Shown piece after piece: positions 6,812 through 14,508 of a stretch of DNA of 20,370 bases. Source of the DNA: RECO01 sp050485385 (GTDB lineage: Bacteria > Pseudomonadota > Alphaproteobacteria > Geminicoccales > Geminicoccaceae); the NCBI GenBank assembly GCA_050485385.1, contig JBJHBG010000093.1, forward strand, positions 1 to 20,370. Direction: 5' to 3'. Position numbers and translations under genes: made by a program. The notes beneath the pieces are model-generated. The model was not told the origin of the DNA. It did no database searches and saw only the letters and a list, made by a program, of their open reading frames with translations. Each line of letters opens with the position of its first letter. Positions within the stretch are counted from its first letter, which is position 1.

Positions 6812-7757
6812 AGCGCACCCGCGGGTCGAGCCAGGCATAGACCGCGTCCGCCAGGATGTTGCAGGCGAGCGTCAGCGCCGTGGCCATCAACAAGGCGGCC
6901 ATCGCGAGGTTGAAGTCGTTGGCGAGGATGGCGTCGTAGGTGAGCTTGCCCATGCCGCGATAGGCGAACACCACCTCGACGACGAGGGCGCCGGACAAGA
7001 GCGTGCCGACGTGCAGGGCGACGACCGTGGTGAGCGGCAGGAGCGCGTTGGGCAGGGCGTGCCGGGTGAGGGCGGCGCCGAGGCCCAGCCCCTTGGCCCG
7101 CGCCGTCCGCATGAAGTCCTCGTTCAGCACCTCCAGCAGCGCCCCACGGGTGAAGCGCAGATAGACGCCGGCATTCAGGACGGTGAGCGTTGCGACCGGC
7201 AGCACGAGGTGACGCAGTCGGCTCTCCAGGCCGGGATCGCCCACCGCATGTACGCCCCCGGCCGGCAACCAGCCGAGGGTGACGGCGAAGACGAGGATCA
7301 GGATCAGGGCGAGCCAGAAGGCCGGGACGGAGAAGCCCGCGAAGGCGAGCAGGTTGACCGTGACGTCGACCGCCCCATGCGGCCGGCGGACGGCAACCAG
7401 CGCCAGCGGCACCGCGATGGCGAGGCCGAGCACGAGGCTCGCCCCCATCAGCAGCACGGTGTTGACGAGCGGGGCCGCCAGGATCGCCGTGACCCGCTGG
7501 CTGTAGAGGCGCGAGAAGCCGAGGTCGCCCCCGAGCGCGTCGCCGAGCCAGGCGAGGTAGCGCTCGTGAAGCGGCCGGTCGAGGCCGTAGAGTTGGCGCA
7601 GTCGGGCCGCGTCCTCGCTGGTGATGTCCGGATCGGTGCCGATCAGCAGGTCGATCGGATCGCCGGGCATCAGGCCGATCAGGGCGAAGACGAGGATCGA
7701 GACGAGGACGAGGGCAAGGAGGCCCTCGGCGCCGCGGCGCAGGAGATGGCCCGCCAT
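6801..7757 (-). CDS. Peptide-type ABC importer permease (OppB/DppB family)
   Basis: This 318-residue permease has the DppB/OppB N-terminal pattern: one membrane helix ending GLMPGDPIDLL, then LYGLDRPLHERYLAWL and LGGDLGFSRLYSQRV, then five further membrane segments. The cytoplasmic ATPase-coupling loop is DFMRTARAKGLGLGAALTRH followed by ALPNALLP, and the C terminus is the typical YAWLDPRVRYDD. The ATG at 7757 begins 7 bp after the binding-protein stop, so both are surely in one operon. Its 3' end overlaps the next permease. The substrate cannot be read from the sequence; the family carries peptides, nickel, opines and some sugars. Confidence 0.94.
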   Translation of the reverse strand: MAGHLLRRGAEGLLALVLVSILVFALIGLMPGDPIDLLIGTDPDITSEDAARLRQLYGLDRPLHERYLAWLGDALGGDLGFSRLYSQRVTAILAAPLVNTVLLMGASLVLGLAIAVPLALVAVRRPHGAVDVTVNLLAFAGFSVPAFWLALILILVFAVTLGWLPAGGVHAVGDPGLESRLRHLVLPVATLTVLNAGVYLRFTRGALLEVLNEDFMRTARAKGLGLGAALTRHALPNALLPLTTVVALHVGTLLSGALVVEVVFAYRGMGKLTYDAILANDFNLAMAALLMATALTLACNILADAVYAWLDPRVRYDD

Positions 7758-7764
7758 CGGCGCG

Positions 7765-9423
7765 TCAGTCGGCGACGCGCCAATACTCGACGAACAGGGT
7801 GCTGACGTCTTGATGGCCGGTCGGCGTCACACCCTCCAGCCAGAGCGGCCAGACGTGGGGGTTGGCGCGGAAGTAGAGCGGCAGGGCCGGCAGCTCGGTG
7901 GCGTAGAGGTGCTGCAGCTCCGACCACAGCGCGCCGCGCGCGTCGCGATCCAGCTCGACCTCGATGGCCTCCAGCAGCGCGTCCACCCGCGGATCGGCGA
8001 AGCCGGCATAGTTCTGCCCGCTCCAGGCGTTCGCGGTGCTCGGGATCATGGTCGAGTGCAGGGTGGTCTTGGGCGGGCTCTCGGGCGCCGAGATCCAGGC
8101 GAACAAGGCCATGCCCGTGAACTGCCGCCGGCTCAGATACTCGGCGAACAGCACCCTTGGGGGCAGGTTCCTGATGGTCGCCTCGATGCCGACCTCGGCC
8201 CATTGCGCCTGCAGGAACTGTTGCACCAGCTCGCGCGAGCGATTGCCGGCGGTGGTCGAGAACTCGAAGGAAAGCCGCGCGCCGTCCGCGTTCGTTCGCA
8301 CGCCGTCGCGGCTGGCCGTCCACCCCGCCTCGTCCAACAAGGCCGCGGCCCGCTCGACGTCGCGGGCGTAGGTGGGAACGGTGTCGTCATGGACCCAGTC
8401 GAGCGGGTTGACGCTGGTGAGTGCCACGGATTGGCGGCCGTCGAACAGCCGGTCGACCAGCGCCTCGCGGTCGACCGCGTAGAGCAGCGCTTGGCGGACG
8501 CGGCGGTCCTGGAAGATCGGATTGTCGAGATTGGCCTCCAGGTGCTCGTAGATCAGGCCGGTCTCGTAGTGCACCTGGTAGCGGTCGCCGTAGCGGTGCT
8601 CGAAGTCGAGTGCCTGCTCCAACGGCAGGCCCAGTTCGCCTGCGATCATGTCGAGGCTGCCGGAAAGGAGATTGGCCTCGAGCGCCGGCGTGTTCTCGAC
8701 GGTCTGGACGACGATGCGCTGAAAGGCCGGCGGCGGGCCGTACCACGTGGGGTTTCTCTCCAGGACCACATACTCGCCGGTGCGGACCTCGCGCACCCGA
8801 TAGGGGCCGAAGGCGAGGCCGGGATTGGCGGGCTCGGTGTCGAAGCGGGTGCGGTTGCGATAGGCCCGTGGATCCTCCTCGAAGACCTGGCGCTCGACAT
8901 GCGCCGGCAGGACGAGGAAGTTGTTGATGGCGTTGTAGTTGTAGCGGAGCTTGTCGATCTCCAGGGTGAAGGTCTTGTCGTCGACCGTCTCGATGTCGAG
9001 GATGTTGGTGAAGACCTCGCGATTGGCGACGCCGCTTTCCGGATGCTTGCCGAATTCCCAGGTGAAGCGGACGTCCTCGGTCGTCACCGGCACGCCGTCG
9101 CTCCAGGTGGCGTCGGGATGGATGGTGTAGGTGAGCCGCACCCCCGTGGTGCCGTCGTCGCGCTCGATCCGCTCGGCCAAGCCGTTCTCCAGGGTCGGCA
9201 ACTCGGTGCAGAGAAAGCAGCGCAGTTCCCAGTCGGCGCCGTAGCCGGTGAAGGGCCGCAGCGTCATCGAGCGCACATAGGTCTTGGCGAGCATGGAATC
9301 GATGCTCGGATGCAGGGTCGAGGGGAACTGGCTGGTGCCGATGCGCAAGGTTTCCCGCGCTTCGGCCGCCGTCGCCACCAGCACCGCAAGCCCCGTCGCC
9401 AGGGCCAAGCCAGCTCGTCGCAC
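7765..9423 (-). CDS. Periplasmic solute-binding protein, family 5 (peptide/nickel ABC importer)
   Basis: The 552-residue protein begins with a Sec signal peptide (VRRAGLALATGLAVLVATAA), with likely cleavage after residue 22 (AEA). It then has family-5 marks: LRIGTSQFPSTLHP, DATWSDGVPVTTEDVRFTWE, FGPYRVREV with LERNPTWYG, and DRRVRQALLYAVDREALVD. The end is WPLWLEGVTPTGHQDVST, common in peptide-binding homologues. No lipobox cysteine follows the signal, so it should be freely periplasmic. The GTG at 9423 is chosen because GGAGG stands six bases upstream and the signal peptide begins exactly there. It is the first gene of the importer operon and is divergent from pyk. The substrate is probably an oligopeptide or similar compound, unproven. 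Confidence 0.93.
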   Translation of the reverse strand: MRRAGLALATGLAVLVATAAEARETLRIGTSQFPSTLHPSIDSMLAKTYVRSMTLRPFTGYGADWELRCFLCTELPTLENGLAERIERDDGTTGVRLTYTIHPDATWSDGVPVTTEDVRFTWEFGKHPESGVANREVFTNILDIETVDDKTFTLEIDKLRYNYNAINNFLVLPAHVERQVFEEDPRAYRNRTRFDTEPANPGLAFGPYRVREVRTGEYVVLERNPTWYGPPPAFQRIVVQTVENTPALEANLLSGSLDMIAGELGLPLEQALDFEHRYGDRYQVHYETGLIYEHLEANLDNPIFQDRRVRQALLYAVDREALVDRLFDGRQSVALTSVNPLDWVHDDTVPTYARDVERAAALLDEAGWTASRDGVRTNADGARLSFEFSTTAGNRSRELVQQFLQAQWAEVGIEATIRNLPPRVLFAEYLSRRQFTGMALFAWISAPESPPKTTLHSTMIPSTANAWSGQNYAGFADPRVDALLEAIEVELDRDARGALWSELQHLYATELPALPLYFRANPHVWPLWLEGVTPTGHQDVSTLFVEYWRVAD

Positions 9424-9429
9424 CGCGTA

Positions 9430-9434
9430 CCTCC
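9430..9434 (-). promoter_or_regulatory. Ribosome-binding site fixing the binding-protein start
   Basis: The reverse strand reads GGAGG-TACGCG-GTG, a full Shine-Dalgarno core with six-base spacing. It decides the GTG at 9423 as the start, although the frame stays open a further ~1.6 kb upstream against pyk. Confidence 0.85.
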
Positions 9435-9561
9435 GAGACGATGGTTGCCGTTCGAGGAAGGATGGAGTGTCCCGTCCCGCTGGACAACGGGCAGCGCGCG
9501 GTTGCCCTCGCATTGTCGTCGTGCGAGTTCGAAGCCGCAGGAGACAGGAGAAGGACCAGGG

Positions 9562-10998
9562 ATGCGCCTCGAAGCCTCGACCAAGATCGTCGCCACGCTC
9601 GGGCCCGCGTCCTCGACCGAGGAGCGGCTGCGCGCCATGGTGCTCGCAGGGGCGGACGTTTTTCGCTTCAACTTCAGCCACGGCAGCCACGAGGACCACG
9701 CCGAGCGGCTGCAGATGCTGCGCACCGTCGAAAGCGACCTCGGCCGGCCGATCGGCGCGCTCATGGACCTCCAGGGGCCGAAGCTGCGCGTCGGCACCTT
9801 CGCCGAGGGCAAGGTGATGCTGGCGGCGGGCCAGCGCTTTCGCTTCGACCTCGACCCCGAGCCGGGCGACGCCAACCGCGTGCAACTCCCGCACAAGGCG
9901 ATCATCGAGGCGTCGGCGCCCGGCAGCGAACTGCTGCTCGACGACGGCAAGCTCAGGATGCGCGTCGAGGCGGCGAGCGCCGAACACCTGGAGGTGACGG
10001 TGATCACCGGCGGTGTGCTCTCCGACCGGAAGGGCGTCAACGTGCCGGACGTCGTGCTGAAGCTCTCGCCCCTCACCGGCAAGGACCGCAACGACCTGCG
10101 CTTCGGGCTGGACCAGGGTTTCGACTGGGTCGCCCTCAGCTTCGTGCAGCGGCCGGAGGACATCGCCGAGGCGCGACGCCTGATCGCCGGCCGTGCGGCG
10201 ATCATGGCCAAGATCGAGAAGCCGGCGGCGATCGACACGCTGGAGGACATCATCGAGCTGTCGGACGGGGTGATGATCGCGCGCGGCGATCTCGGGGTGG
10301 AGATGCCGCCCGAGGACGTGCCGGGCTTGCAGAAGCGGATCATCCGCGCGGCCAGGAGCGCCGGCAAGCCGGTCGTGGTCGCAACGCAGATGCTGGAGAG
10401 CATGATCAAGGCGCCCTCGCCGACCCGGGCCGAGGCCTCCGACGTGGCGACCGCCTGCTACGATGGCGCCGACGCCCTCATGCTGTCGGCGGAGAGTGCG
10501 GCCGGCGACTATCCGGTCGAGGCGGTCGAGATCATGGAGCGGATCATCAAGAAGGTGGAGCGCGACCCGCTCTACCGTTCCTACGTCGACGCCTACCGCG
10601 CCGAGGCGCTCGACACCGAGGCCGACGCGATCACGCAGGCGGCAGCCCAAGTGGCCCGCACCATCAAGGCGGCGGCGATCGTCACCTACACGACCTCGGG
10701 TACCACCGCGGCACGCGCCGCGCGGGAGCGGCCGGAGCGGCCGATCCTCGGGCTCATCACACGCCTCGGCACGGCCCGCAAGCTCGCCATCGTCTGGGGC
10801 GTCATCCCGGTGGTGTGCGAGGACGCACACGACTTCGACGACATGATCAAAAAGGCACGGCAGGCAGCGGTTCGCGCCGGCCTCGCCAAGCCGCGCGACG
10901 CGCTGGTCATCACCGCCGGCCACCCGTTCGGCACGCCCGGCGCCACCAACATGCTGCGCATTGCGCATGTCAGCGAGCGCGACGTGACGGAGGCGTGA
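9562..10998 (+). CDS. pyk: Pyruvate kinase (probable K+-independent type)
   Basis: Pyruvate kinase converts phosphoenolpyruvate and ADP to pyruvate and ATP, the last step of glycolysis/Entner-Doudoroff. The 478-residue protein has STKIVATLGPAS at 6-17, FRFNFSHG at 34-41, the active-site strand AIMAKIEKP (213-221, catalytic lysine 217), MIARGDLGVE (238-247) and KPVVVATQMLESM. The C-terminal effector domain is intact. The segment LQGPK (70-74) carries lysine where potassium-dependent enzymes have glutamate (Glu117 of the muscle enzyme). In the known two-branch classification this predicts activity without K+. The ATG at 9562 has AAGGA six bases upstream. The frame stays open upstream only because of high GC. 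It converges with rsh, 13 bp between stops. Confidence 0.97.
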   Translation: MRLEASTKIVATLGPASSTEERLRAMVLAGADVFRFNFSHGSHEDHAERLQMLRTVESDLGRPIGALMDLQGPKLRVGTFAEGKVMLAAGQRFRFDLDPEPGDANRVQLPHKAIIEASAPGSELLLDDGKLRMRVEAASAEHLEVTVITGGVLSDRKGVNVPDVVLKLSPLTGKDRNDLRFGLDQGFDWVALSFVQRPEDIAEARRLIAGRAAIMAKIEKPAAIDTLEDIIELSDGVMIARGDLGVEMPPEDVPGLQKRIIRAARSAGKPVVVATQMLESMIKAPSPTRAEASDVATACYDGADALMLSAESAAGDYPVEAVEIMERIIKKVERDPLYRSYVDAYRAEALDTEADAITQAAAQVARTIKAAAIVTYTTSGTTAARAARERPERPILGLITRLGTARKLAIVWGVIPVVCEDAHDFDDMIKKARQAAVRAGLAKPRDALVITAGHPFGTPGATNMLRIAHVSERDVTEA

Positions 10999-11011
10999 CC
11001 GGCGGCGGCGG

Positions 11012-13228
11012 TCAGGCCGGCTGGGTGAGGGTGTGAACGGCCTTGTTGGCGAGCATCGCCTTGGCCATGGCTTGGGCTTGGCCATGCCCCTCGACCTCGA
11101 CGTCGATGGTCATCTCGACCTCGCGCGGGCCGCGCGGCCGGAGCTTGAGATTGACGATGTTGCCGCCGTGGTTGCCGATGGTCGTGCTGAGGCTGCCCAG
11201 CACCCCCGGCTCGTCCAGCGCCCAGATGACGAAGCGGGTCGGCGCCCGGGCGGCGTGGTCGGCCCAGTCCACCTCGATCACGCGCTGCGGCTGACCCTGG
11301 AGCCGCTCGACGACGTGGCAGTCGCAGCGGTGGATGACGACGCCGCGGCCGGTGCGCACGACGCCGACGATGGTGTCGCCGGGGATTGGCCGGCAACAGC
11401 CGGCGAAGTGGAAGGCGAGACCCCGCGGCAGGCCGCGGATCGGCCCCTGGCCGCCGCTGTCCGCGGGCGCCGTCGCCGGCACCCGTACCTTCTCCTGCGA
11501 CAACGTCGGCGGCGCGTGCTCGTCCTTCAGGTGCGGATGCACCGCCTCGATCACCTGGCGCGCCGCAGTCGAGCCGTCGGCGACGCTGACGAGCAGATCG
11601 TCGAGGCTCGCCTGCTGGAACTGCGCGCACACCTTGTCGAGCTGCTTGTCGTTGACGGCGACCTTGCGCGCGGCCGCCGCCCGCTGCAGGGCGAGGCGGC
11701 CTTCCTGCACGTACTCGGTGCGCTTGAGCGTGCGCAGATAGCGGCGGATCCGCGCCCGCGCCCGGCCGGTCACGACGTAGTTCAGCCAAGCCGGATTGGG
11801 GTTCGCCTTCGGGTTGGTCACGACCTCGACTTGGTCGCCGTTGTCGAGTCGGGTGCGGAGCGGCACGATCCGGCCCTGGATCTTGGCGTGCTGCAGGTGG
11901 TCGCCCACCTGCGAGTGCACCGCGTAGGCGAAGTCGATCGGCGTCGCCCCCCGCGGCAGCGCGATCAGGTCGCCCTTGGGCGTGAAGCAGAACACCTGGT
12001 CCTGGAACATCTCGAGCTTGGTGTTCTCCAGGAACTCGTCGGGGCTCGCGGCGTGCTCCAGGATGTCCAAAAGCTCACGCATCCAGCGATACTGACGGCC
12101 CTCCTTGTGGCTCTGCTCCTGTTTGTAGGCCCAGTGCGCGGCAACGCCGAGTTCCGCCACCTCGTGCATCTCGTGGGTGCGGATCTGCACCTCGATGCGG
12201 CGGTGCTCGGGGCCGATGATGGTGGTGTGCAGCGACCGGTAGCCGTTGGGCTTCGGCGTCGAGATGAAGTCCTTGAAGCGTCCCGGCACCATGACGAAGG
12301 CGCCGTGGATGGCGCCGAGCGCGGCGTAGCAGTCGGTGACGTCGTCGACCATGACGCGGAAGGCCATGATGTCGGCGAGCTGCTCGAAGTCGACGTTCTT
12401 GCGCTCCATCTTGCGCGAGATCGAGATCGGCGACTTCTCGCGGCCGTAGACCGTGGCCCCGACGCCGGCCGCGTGCAGGACACCTCTAAGCCCGGTGAGG
12501 ATACGCTCGACGAGACCGGTGTCGTCGCGGCGGAGCTGGTCGAGGCGGGTGACGATCGACTGCCGGCGGTCGGGCTGAAGCTCGGAGAAGGCGAGGTCCT
12601 CGAGCTCGGCCTTGGTCTGCTCCATGCCGATCCGCTCGGCGAGCGGGGCGTAGATCTCCATCGTCTCGAAGGCGATGCGTCGCCGTTTCTCCGCATCCTT
12701 GATGAAGTGCAGCGTGCGCATGTTGTGCAGGCGGTCGGCGAGCTTCACCAGCAGGACGCGGATGTCCTCGGACATCGCGAGCAGCAACTTTCGGAAGTTT
12801 TCCGCCTGGGCGCTGTGCGGCGAGCGCAGGTCGAGCTTGTTGAGCTTGGTAACCCCGTCGACCAGCCGCGCCACCTCGCGGCCGAACAGGCGCTCCATGT
12901 CCTCGATGGTGGCACCCGTGTCCTCGACCGTGTCGTGCAAGAGGCCGGTGGCGATCGACGCGCTGTCGAGCTTCAGCCCGGCGAGGATGCCCGCCACCTC
13001 CACCGGGTGGTGAAAATAGGGGTCGCCCGAGGCGCGGAGCTGGTTGCCGTGCGCCTGCATGGCGAACACGTAGGCGCGGTTGAGAAGGTCTTCGTCGGCC
13101 CGCGCGTCGTAGCCCCTGACCTTCTCCACCAGCTCGTACTGACGCAGCATCGGGCGACGCGGCCGCGTCGGCGGTGCCGCAGCCGGAGGTGCGGCGATCG
13201 GTTCGGCGGCTTCACGGTACGCGCACAT
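11012..13228 (-). CDS. rsh: Bifunctional (p)ppGpp synthetase/hydrolase (Rsh; RelA/SpoT homologue)
   Basis: This enzyme makes and degrades the stringent-response alarmone (p)ppGpp. Numbering is from the 738-residue reading. The HD hydrolase domain has HHPVEV at 73-78 and the metal motif HDTVED at 98-103. The synthetase domain has GREKSPISISRKM (262-274), RFKD (317-320), GYRSLH (329-334) and EVQIRT. A TGS domain follows at about 407-470, then a Cys-rich zinc-finger region (FAGCCRPIPGDTIVG, HRCDCH) and a C-terminal ACT domain. RFKD fits the RxKD loop of bifunctional enzymes, not the ExDD of synthetase-only RelA. The ATG at 13228 has GAAGG seven bases upstream and lies 24 bp after the rpoZ stop. 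The alternative ATG at 13150 (MLRQYELVEKV, 712 residues) matches the usual N terminus of alphaproteobacterial Rsh, so the first 26 Pro/Ala-rich residues are uncertain. Confidence 0.96.
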   Translation of the reverse strand: MCAYREAAEPIAAPPAAAPPTRPRRPMLRQYELVEKVRGYDARADEDLLNRAYVFAMQAHGNQLRASGDPYFHHPVEVAGILAGLKLDSASIATGLLHDTVEDTGATIEDMERLFGREVARLVDGVTKLNKLDLRSPHSAQAENFRKLLLAMSEDIRVLLVKLADRLHNMRTLHFIKDAEKRRRIAFETMEIYAPLAERIGMEQTKAELEDLAFSELQPDRRQSIVTRLDQLRRDDTGLVERILTGLRGVLHAAGVGATVYGREKSPISISRKMERKNVDFEQLADIMAFRVMVDDVTDCYAALGAIHGAFVMVPGRFKDFISTPKPNGYRSLHTTIIGPEHRRIEVQIRTHEMHEVAELGVAAHWAYKQEQSHKEGRQYRWMRELLDILEHAASPDEFLENTKLEMFQDQVFCFTPKGDLIALPRGATPIDFAYAVHSQVGDHLQHAKIQGRIVPLRTRLDNGDQVEVVTNPKANPNPAWLNYVVTGRARARIRRYLRTLKRTEYVQEGRLALQRAAAARKVAVNDKQLDKVCAQFQQASLDDLLVSVADGSTAARQVIEAVHPHLKDEHAPPTLSQEKVRVPATAPADSGGQGPIRGLPRGLAFHFAGCCRPIPGDTIVGVVRTGRGVVIHRCDCHVVERLQGQPQRVIEVDWADHAARAPTRFVIWALDEPGVLGSLSTTIGNHGGNIVNLKLRPRGPREVEMTIDVEVEGHGQAQAMAKAMLANKAVHTLTQPA

Positions 13229-13252
13229 GAGGCCGCCTTCGCTCCGATCGGT

Positions 13253-13660
13253 TCAGCGCAGATGCGCCTCGGGGTCGTCCTCGACCGCCTCCATCGGCGC
13301 CGGCGCGCCGTCGTCCTCGACCACCTCGTCGTGATCGGCGTAGGACACCTCGGCCGGCAGTCCGCTCTCGTGCAGGCCCGGCGGCGGCGCGCTCTCGGCG
13401 GCCAGTTCCATCCGCGCCTCGTCGTCGTGGATGTCCAGGTGCCGGCGCAGGCCGTGCACCAGCTCGTAACGCAGGTGGTCGAGATCGAGCCGCTCGTCGG
13501 CGATCTCGCGCAGCGCCACCACGGGGTTCTTGTCGTTGTCGCGATCGAGGGTGAGTGCCGCACCTGCGGACATGTTGCGGGCCCGCTGGGCAGCGAGCAT
13601 CACCAGCTCGAACCGGCTGGGGATCTTCTCGACACAATCTTCGACGGTGATGCGCGCCAT
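13253..13660 (-). CDS. rpoZ: RNA polymerase omega subunit
   Basis: Omega assists folding and assembly of the beta' subunit. The 135-residue product starts MARITVEDCVEKIPSRFELV and has LAAQRARNMSAG and NPVVALREIADERL, the conserved core (residues 1-70). It then carries a long, mostly acidic tail ending MEAVEDDPEAHLR. The tail is longer than in E. coli omega (91 residues), as is common in alphaproteobacteria. In many bacteria omega is linked to (p)ppGpp action, and rsh lies immediately downstream, as in other alphaproteobacteria. The ATG at 13660 is chosen for the canonical N terminus and an AGGAGG ten bases upstream; upstream in-frame codons add unrelated sequence. Confidence 0.95.
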   Translation of the reverse strand: MARITVEDCVEKIPSRFELVMLAAQRARNMSAGAALTLDRDNDKNPVVALREIADERLDLDHLRYELVHGLRRHLDIHDDEARMELAAESAPPPGLHESGLPAEVSYADHDEVVEDDGAPAPMEAVEDDPEAHLR

Positions 13661-13670
13661 GAAGCGTCGC

Positions 13671-13676
13671 CCTCCT
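13671..13676 (-). promoter_or_regulatory. Ribosome-binding site of rpoZ
   Basis: The reverse strand reads AGGAGG followed by ten bases and ATG at 13660. The complete anti-SD match supports MARITVEDC as the N terminus; spacing is slightly long. Confidence 0.75.
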
Positions 13677-13700
13677 GCGCAAAAACGAGTACGAACCTCC

Positions 13701-13729
13701 CATATAGATGTGCGCTGCAGCACGCGCAA
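13701..13729 (-). promoter_or_regulatory. Candidate sigma-70-type promoter for rpoZ-rsh
   Basis: On the reverse strand TTGCGC (13724-13729) and TATATG (13701-13706) are separated by exactly 17 bases. The boxes match the consensus at about three and four of six positions. The site is 40 bp upstream of the rpoZ ATG and lies in the most AT-rich patch of the 217-bp divergent spacer. Position and spacing support it; the -35 is weak. Confidence 0.4.
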
Positions 13730-13877
13730 CGTCGTTCGCTATCGGCGGCCATACTCATTGACACCAATGTCGGCGTGCCGCACACCGACCCTGCCCCGCT
13801 TGCATCGGCACTCACGGTGCCAACATCGAGTTGCACGCGTATTCATCAAGGGCATCGACCTCGAGGACGAACACCCC

Positions 13878-14507
13878 ATGACCACGGTTTCGACGACGCC
13901 CGTCCTGCCCGTACGTGCCGACGAGCGTTATGCCGTCTTCATCGACGGCGCCAATCTCTATCAGACCGCGAAGACGCTGGGCTTCGACATCGACTACAAG
14001 CGGCTGCGCGCGCTGTTCCGCGAGCATGGCGAACTGATCCGCCTCTACTACTATACCGCGTTGCTCGACGAGCAGGAATATTCGCCGGTGCGGCCGCTCG
14101 TCGACTGGCTCGACTACAACGGCTACACGCTCGTGACGAAGCCCCTGAAGGAGTACACGCACGTCACCGGACGGCGGAAGTTCAAGGGCAACATGGACAT
14201 CGAGATCGCGGTCGACGTCATGGAGATGGCAGCGCACGTCGATCATGTCGTGCTCTGCTCCGGTGACGGCGATTTTCGGCGTTTGCTCGAGGGTGCGCAG
14301 CGCCAGGGCTGCCGCACGACGGTCATCTCCAGTCTGTTCAGCAGCCCGCCGATGGTGGCGGACGAGCTGCGTCGGCAGTCCGACTTCTTCGTCGATCTTC
14401 ACGACCTCGAGCCCGAGATCGCCCGCGCCGGCGGCCCCGCCCGCCCACAGGCTGACGACGACGAGTACGACTACGAGGACGAGGACGACGATACCCGCGT
14501 CGACTGA
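13878..14507 (+). CDS. NYN-domain (LabA/DUF88) putative RNase
   Basis: The 209-residue protein belongs to the NYN/PIN-like nuclease family. The acidic metal-binding residues expected for catalysis are visible in YAVFIDGANLYQTAKTLG (Asp 23), KGNMDIEIAVDVMEMA, and CSGDGDFRRLLEGAQRQG with two aspartates. The end is a very acidic tail (ADDDEYDYEDEDDDTRVD). NYN proteins are thought to cut or process RNA, but the target here is unknown. The gene is divergent from rpoZ, a position I recall for LabA-like genes in related bacteria. The ATG at 13878 has GAGGA ten bases upstream. Longer in-frame readings to 13530 overlap rpoZ on the other strand and are rejected. Confidence 0.9.
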   Translation: MTTVSTTPVLPVRADERYAVFIDGANLYQTAKTLGFDIDYKRLRALFREHGELIRLYYYTALLDEQEYSPVRPLVDWLDYNGYTLVTKPLKEYTHVTGRRKFKGNMDIEIAVDVMEMAAHVDHVVLCSGDGDFRRLLEGAQRQGCRTTVISSLFSSPPMVADELRRQSDFFVDLHDLEPEIARAGGPARPQADDDEYDYEDEDDDTRVD

Positions 14508-14508
14508 C

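Noticed and set aside
7621..9561. Rightward open frame running into pyk from far upstream, opposite the ABC importer
   Set aside because: It is antiparallel to the clearly real binding-protein gene and has no recognisable domain. Stops are rare in this GC-rich DNA, and pyk has its own ribosome-binding site at 9562.
9424..11085. Leftward open frame extending the binding protein by about 1.6 kb across pyk
   Set aside because: The extra residues are the antisense of pyk. The signal peptide and GGAGG site fix the start at 9423.
13758..13763. Perfect TTGACA as a -35 box for the NYN gene
   Set aside because: No acceptable -10 box lies 16-18 bases downstream (cacacc and neighbours), so I do not list it as a promoter.
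11033..13877. Very long rightward frame opposite rsh and rpoZ, continuing into the NYN region
   Set aside because: Its protein is rich in Val/Asp/Arg/Gly repeats without any motif. The opposite strand has complete Rsh and omega proteins.
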